Shown: positions 60,856-64,000 of the stretch, one piece after another
Position numbering within the stretch: the stretch's first letter is position 1
Layout of the letters: every line of letters starts with the position of its first letter
Source: Scleromatobacter sp964418745
GTDB taxonomy: Bacteria; Pseudomonadota; Gammaproteobacteria; Burkholderiales; Burkholderiaceae_C
Assembly (NCBI GenBank): GCA_964418745.1
Contig: CAYQMX010000006.1
Location: 62,001 to 126,000 of the forward strand
DNA: 64,000 nt
Direction: 5' to 3'
Position numbers and translations under genes: made by a program
The notes under the pieces: generated by a model
Told to the model about the DNA's origin: nothing
The model's input: the letters and a program-made list of their open reading frames with translations, nothing else
The model's database searches: none

Positions 60856-61638
60856 TCAAAATCTGGCGGGACGCTTCTCGATGAAGGCGGAGAGCCCTTC
60901 GCGGTGCTCGTCCGAGTCGGCGTAGGCATAGTGCGCCGCGCGATCCTCGGGCTCGCTGAAGGACGGCCGCGCGAACGCGCGCAGCACGCGCTTGTTCAAC
61001 CGCATCGCCTGCGGCGACAGGCCGGCGATGTGGGTGGCCACGCGGCGCACCTCGTCCTCCAGCTGGTCGGCCGCGACCACCCGGGTGACGACGCCGCGCC
61101 GCTGCGCCTCGTCGGCGCCCATCAGCCGGGCCTCGATCAGCAGCTCGCGCAGCAAGGTCTGGCCGACGATGTGCGAGACGATCTCGACCTCGGCCGGCGC
61201 CATCGGGAAACCCAGGCGCGCGATCGGCACGCCGAAGCGGCTGTCGGGCTCGCACAGGCGCAGGTCGCAGCACGCGGCGATCTCCAGGCCGCCGCCGATG
61301 CACGCGCCTTCGATGTGGGCGATCAGCGGCACGTCGCAATCGAGCATCGCGTGCAGCGCCGGCGCCACGATGTCCTCGTGGTATGCGGCCAGCGACTCGG
61401 GTTCGAAGCGGAACTGCGGGAATTCCTCGATGTCCGCGCCGGCGACGAACTCGCGGTCGGCGCCGCGCACGACGATCACGCGCGGCGGCGCGTCGGCGTG
61501 CTGCACGGCGTCGAACACCGCGCGCAGCTCGCGCCACATCGCCAGGCTCAGCGCGTTCATCTTGCCGGGGTTGGCGATGCGCAGCGTGGCGATGCCGGCG
61601 GCGTCGGCTGCTTCGAGTCGGATGTGGGCTTCGGACAT
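60856..61638 (-). CDS. Enoyl-CoA hydratase/isomerase family protein
   Basis: The 260-residue protein has the crotonase signature. LRIANPGKMNALSLAMW is at the N-terminus, the oxyanion-hole segments are REFVAGADIEEFPQF and EGACIGGGLEIAACCDLRLC, and FGVPIARLGFPMAPAEVEI follows. The C-terminal YADSDEHREGLSAFIEKRPA is typical of the family. It hydrates or isomerises acyl-CoA substrates in fatty-acid or related pathways. The exact substrate cannot be read. It sits near the acyl-CoA synthetase and probably serves the same pathway. Confidence 0.88.
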   Translation of the reverse strand: MSEAHIRLEAADAAGIATLRIANPGKMNALSLAMWRELRAVFDAVQHADAPPRVIVVRGADREFVAGADIEEFPQFRFEPESLAAYHEDIVAPALHAMLDCDVPLIAHIEGACIGGGLEIAACCDLRLCEPDSRFGVPIARLGFPMAPAEVEIVSHIVGQTLLRELLIEARLMGADEAQRRGVVTRVVAADQLEDEVRRVATHIAGLSPQAMRLNKRVLRAFARPSFSEPEDRAAHYAYADSDEHREGLSAFIEKRPARF

Positions 61639-61670
61639 CGGGGGCCTCGCTGCGGTCGGTGGGAGGAGCG

Positions 61671-62978
61671 TCAGCGGTCGATGACCGGGGCCAGCGTCGG
61701 TGCCGCGGCGTCGCCGTAGATGAAGATCGTGTACACGTTGCCGGCCGAGAACGTCTTGGAGGTCAGGTCGGTCGGGTTGGCGCCTGTGGTGATGCCGCTG
61801 ACGGTGGACGTACCGCTGGACGGCAGGATGTTGGTGTAGGCCGACGCGGCGCCGAAGGCGGCGGTGCCGATGGACTTGCCGTCGATCGTCGCGGACACGG
61901 CCCCGTTGGTGCCGTTCAGGCCGTTGATCACCCGCGCCCGCACCGTGTTGGTGGCGTTCGTGGATGGCGTGTTGTTGTCGGTGATGAGCACGGCGGCCGG
62001 CGCGCCGGCCGTGCCGGTGACCAGCAGCGTGTAGTCGTTGCCGGCCGCGGCGGCGGGCAGCGTGAAGCCGGTCGCGGTGCCCGTGTCCACGCTGATCGTC
62101 GGGCTCAGCGCGCCGACGGCCACCGTCATGTAGTCGCCGACGGAGGGCGAGGGCGAGGCGGTGGCGAACGCGGTGCCGTTGATCGTGACCGAGACCTTGG
62201 CGTTGCTGGCGGCGTCGGCGACCACGCGCAGGCGCGCGATCGTGTTGGCGTAGGCCGTGTAGGCCCCCTGCTGGTCGAGCACGGCCGCGTTGAGCAGCAC
62301 GCCGCCCGTGGTGTGCGTCAGGATCAGCGTGGCGATCTCCTGGTCCTTCAGCTTGAGCGCAGGGATGTCCAGCAGCAGCGTGGCGGTGTCGCCGGCGGCG
62401 AAGACGCAGACGTTCCACGGCGTGCCCGCTGCGGCGGCGGTGACCGGCGTGTAGGTGGTCTGCAGGCCGGTGACGGCGGTGGCGAACGCGGTGTCGGTGA
62501 CGGCCAGCGCGGTGCAGTCGTTGGTGCTCAGGTAGACGTCGACGCTCGGGGCCTCGCTGGTGGCGGCGTTGAGGATGCGCAGCTTGGCGTTGCCCGAGGC
62601 GGGCGCGGTGTCCTCGTCGGTGAGGAATTTCGAGGTGGTCGTGCTGCCGGTCAGGTAGGTGACCACCGAGAAGTGGTCGGTCTTGCTGATGGTGCCCGTC
62701 ACCGGCGTGCCGGAGCCGGCGCTGGTGCTGCTCTTGACGTTGAACGTGTAGCCGCCCTTGTCGATGGCCGTGTAGGCGCTGGCCGCGCCCGCCGCCGTGC
62801 CGCCGACGACCAGGTCGTTGCCGCCGTCGCTGTTGACCGTGTAGAGGTCGAGGCTCGTGTACTCGCTGGTCGCATTGACGATGCGCACGTAGCCCTTCTG
62901 CGCGTCTTCGTTGCCGCAGCCGTTCAGGAACGGCACGGTCAGTGCGGCCGCGAGGGCGGCCCAGGTCGTCAAGCGCAT
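61671..62978 (-). CDS. DUF4397 lipoprotein
   Basis: The 435-residue protein starts with a signal peptide ending in a lipobox-like segment (LTVPFLNGCGNE), so it should be lipidated at Cys21. Repeated DUF4397 units follow (GYVRIVNATSEYTSLDLYTV, AKLRILNAATSEAPSVDVYL, TIARLRVVADAASNAKVSVT, VRARVINGLNGTNGAVSATI), each an Ig-like beta domain. The protein is likely on the outside of the inner or outer membrane. Function is unknown. Confidence 0.85.
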   Translation of the reverse strand: MRLTTWAALAAALTVPFLNGCGNEDAQKGYVRIVNATSEYTSLDLYTVNSDGGNDLVVGGTAAGAASAYTAIDKGGYTFNVKSSTSAGSGTPVTGTISKTDHFSVVTYLTGSTTTSKFLTDEDTAPASGNAKLRILNAATSEAPSVDVYLSTNDCTALAVTDTAFATAVTGLQTTYTPVTAAAAGTPWNVCVFAAGDTATLLLDIPALKLKDQEIATLILTHTTGGVLLNAAVLDQQGAYTAYANTIARLRVVADAASNAKVSVTINGTAFATASPSPSVGDYMTVAVGALSPTISVDTGTATGFTLPAAAAGNDYTLLVTGTAGAPAAVLITDNNTPSTNATNTVRARVINGLNGTNGAVSATIDGKSIGTAAFGAASAYTNILPSSGTSTVSGITTGANPTDLTSKTFSAGNVYTIFIYGDAAAPTLAPVIDR

Positions 62979-63112
62979 CGTCTACTCCGTGAATGTCGTT
63001 GTGCGCGAACCCGTGTTCGCGGTGCGCCATTGTGCCGGCGCCACCCTGCGCGTTTGTTGCGCGTTCATGGTGTGGTTACAGTTTAGTGCGCGGCCGGGGG
63101 GGGCCGTCGGCG

Positions 63113-64000
63113 TCAGACGTCGGCGAAGTTGGTCGGCAGCCCGGGCACGTCGACCCGGCAGTGCAGCACCCGGCCGGCCCACGGCTGGGCCGCGAGCTCG
63201 GCCTCGGGCCGCTTCTCGCGCGAGGTGGTCACGTAGAGCGTGCGCAGGTCGTCGCCGCCGAAGCAGGGCATGGTCGGGCAGCGCACCGGCAGCGGTACCG
63301 ACTGCAGCAGCGTGCCGTCGGGGGCGAAGCGGGCCAGGCGCTGGCCCTCGAAGCAGGCCGCCCAGTAGCAGCCCTCGCTGTCGACGGCGCCGCCGTCGGG
63401 GCGGCCGCCGTAGCTCTCGATCGGCGCCCCGTCCACCTTGGGCGGGAAGCTGGCGAACACGCGCCGGTGCGACAGGTTGCCCGCCTGCGGGTCGAACTCG
63501 AACGCGAAGATGGTGCTCAGCTTGGTGTCCGTCCAGTACATCGTGCGGCCGTCCGGGCTCCAGGCCAGGCCGTTGCTGTTGGCCACGTCGTCGACGATGC
63601 GGTCCAGGCTGTTCCAGCCCAGGCAGTACAGCGAGCCGCGCGGCAGGCGCTCGTCGTGGATCGTGCCGACCCAGAACCGGCCCTGCGGATCGGCCTTGCC
63701 GTCGTTGAAGCGCAGCTTCTTGGTGTCGTAAGGGGCCGCGACCACGCGCCGGCTGCGGCCCGTGCCGACGTCGAAGTTGAAGATGCCGTCGCGCCGCGCC
63801 ATCAGCACCCCGCCCTCGGGCCGCGGCGCGATGCTGGCGACTTCGGTGTCGAACGACCACTGGGTGTGCGCGGCCGACGCGGGCACGAAGCGCTCGAGCT
63901 TGTGGCCGGCGATGTCCACCCAGTACAGCGCCTGCTCGCGCGGATGCCAGAACGGCGACTCGCCGGCGACGGAGGCCGGCACGGGCAGCGGGGAGAACTC
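63113..64000 (-). CDS. SMP-30/gluconolactonase family protein, partial
   Basis: At least 296 residues are present and the frame is open to the window edge, so the true start is outside. Family motifs are GESPFWHPREQALYWVDI at the N-terminus, FNDGKADPQGRFWVGT, NSNGLAWSPDGRTMYWTDT and PDGGAVDSEGCYWAACF, with the metal-binding Glu, Asn and Asp typical of SMP-30 lactonases. It hydrolyses sugar lactones in this family. It is core-genome sequence unrelated to the island. Confidence 0.9.
   Translation of the reverse strand, partial: EFSPLPVPASVAGESPFWHPREQALYWVDIAGHKLERFVPASAAHTQWSFDTEVASIAPRPEGGVLMARRDGIFNFDVGTGRSRRVVAAPYDTKKLRFNDGKADPQGRFWVGTIHDERLPRGSLYCLGWNSLDRIVDDVANSNGLAWSPDGRTMYWTDTKLSTIFAFEFDPQAGNLSHRRVFASFPPKVDGAPIESYGGRPDGGAVDSEGCYWAACFEGQRLARFAPDGTLLQSVPLPVRCPTMPCFGGDDLRTLYVTTSREKRPEAELAAQPWAGRVLHCRVDVPGLPTNFADV

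Noticed and set aside
61383..63708. Long plus-strand frames across the DUF4397 gene and the 60856-63030 minus extension
   Set aside because: High-GC shadows; their residues are low-complexity and they conflict with the enoyl-CoA hydratase, lipoprotein and SMP-30 frames.
1..64000. CRISPR arrays, tRNA or rRNA genes, phage integrase
   Set aside because: Looked for regular spaced repeats, tRNA-like clover segments and recombinase motifs; none was seen.

Overview
The window looks like a large mobile defence island in a high-GC betaproteobacterium, probably Burkholderiales. That placement rests on the proteins (BPSL0761-like, H-NS with a lysine/alanine tail, MatB-like synthetase) and on the C-rich/G-rich intergenic repeats at about 60.6-60.86 kb. 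No database search was possible, so family names come from recognised motifs.

Mobile backbone. The left edge carries the end of a TnsC-like ATPase gene followed 1 bp later by a TnsD/TniQ-type target selector (1-1964). Near 58.82-58.94 kb there is a set of directly repeated motifs whose outermost copy ends in TGTGGC read inwards. This is the expected look of a Tn7-like transposon end. It lies 24 bp from the stop codon of a chromosomal acyl-CoA (malonyl-CoA) synthetase gene. Everything from 2 to 58.9 kb is therefore read as cargo of a Tn7-like element whose other end is outside the window. From 58.96 kb onward the DNA is visibly richer in G+C and holds ordinary metabolic genes: MatB-like synthetase, enoyl-CoA hydratase, a DUF4397 lipoprotein and an SMP-30/gluconolactonase family protein.

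Cargo, left to right: (1) an HTH/coiled-coil protein; (2) a YhaN/YhaO (SbcC/SbcD-like) pair and a WYL-domain repressor of the BrxR/CapW type, divergent from (3) a complete Wadjet operon jetABCD, with an inverted repeat between them as likely operator; (4) an AbrB-like small protein and three envelope/coiled-coil genes (17.1-20.0 kb); (5) a McrB-like AAA+ and DUF2357 nuclease pair (20.05-23.9 kb); (6) an H-NS-like nucleoid protein; (7) an unknown gene plus a stand-alone GGDEF-like protein (25.9-27.7 kb); (8) a type I restriction-modification operon hsdM-hsdS-hsdR with a ribbon-helix-helix gene upstream; (9) a 1523-aa SF1 helicase with a Vsr/DUF559-like nuclease tail, paired with an unknown coiled-coil protein (34.9-41.0 kb); (10) a five-gene module of unknown function (41.9-44.6 kb) behind a structured leader; (11) a tightly overlapping three-gene operon headed by a PD-(D/E)XK-type nuclease (44.6-47.5 kb), the best candidate here for an undescribed defence system; (12) a second copy of the structured leader ahead of a BPSL0761-like gene, then an OmpA-domain membrane protein and partner; (13) an HNH nuclease, an HEPN/zinc-ribbon gene pair, a second RNxxxH gene, and a sigma-like/small/ImmA-IrrE operon (51.3-58.5 kb).

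Most modules are one- to four-gene operons with 4-bp or shorter junctions, separated by short spacers, which fits stepwise acquisition of defence systems on one transposon. No integrase, tRNA, rRNA or CRISPR array was seen.
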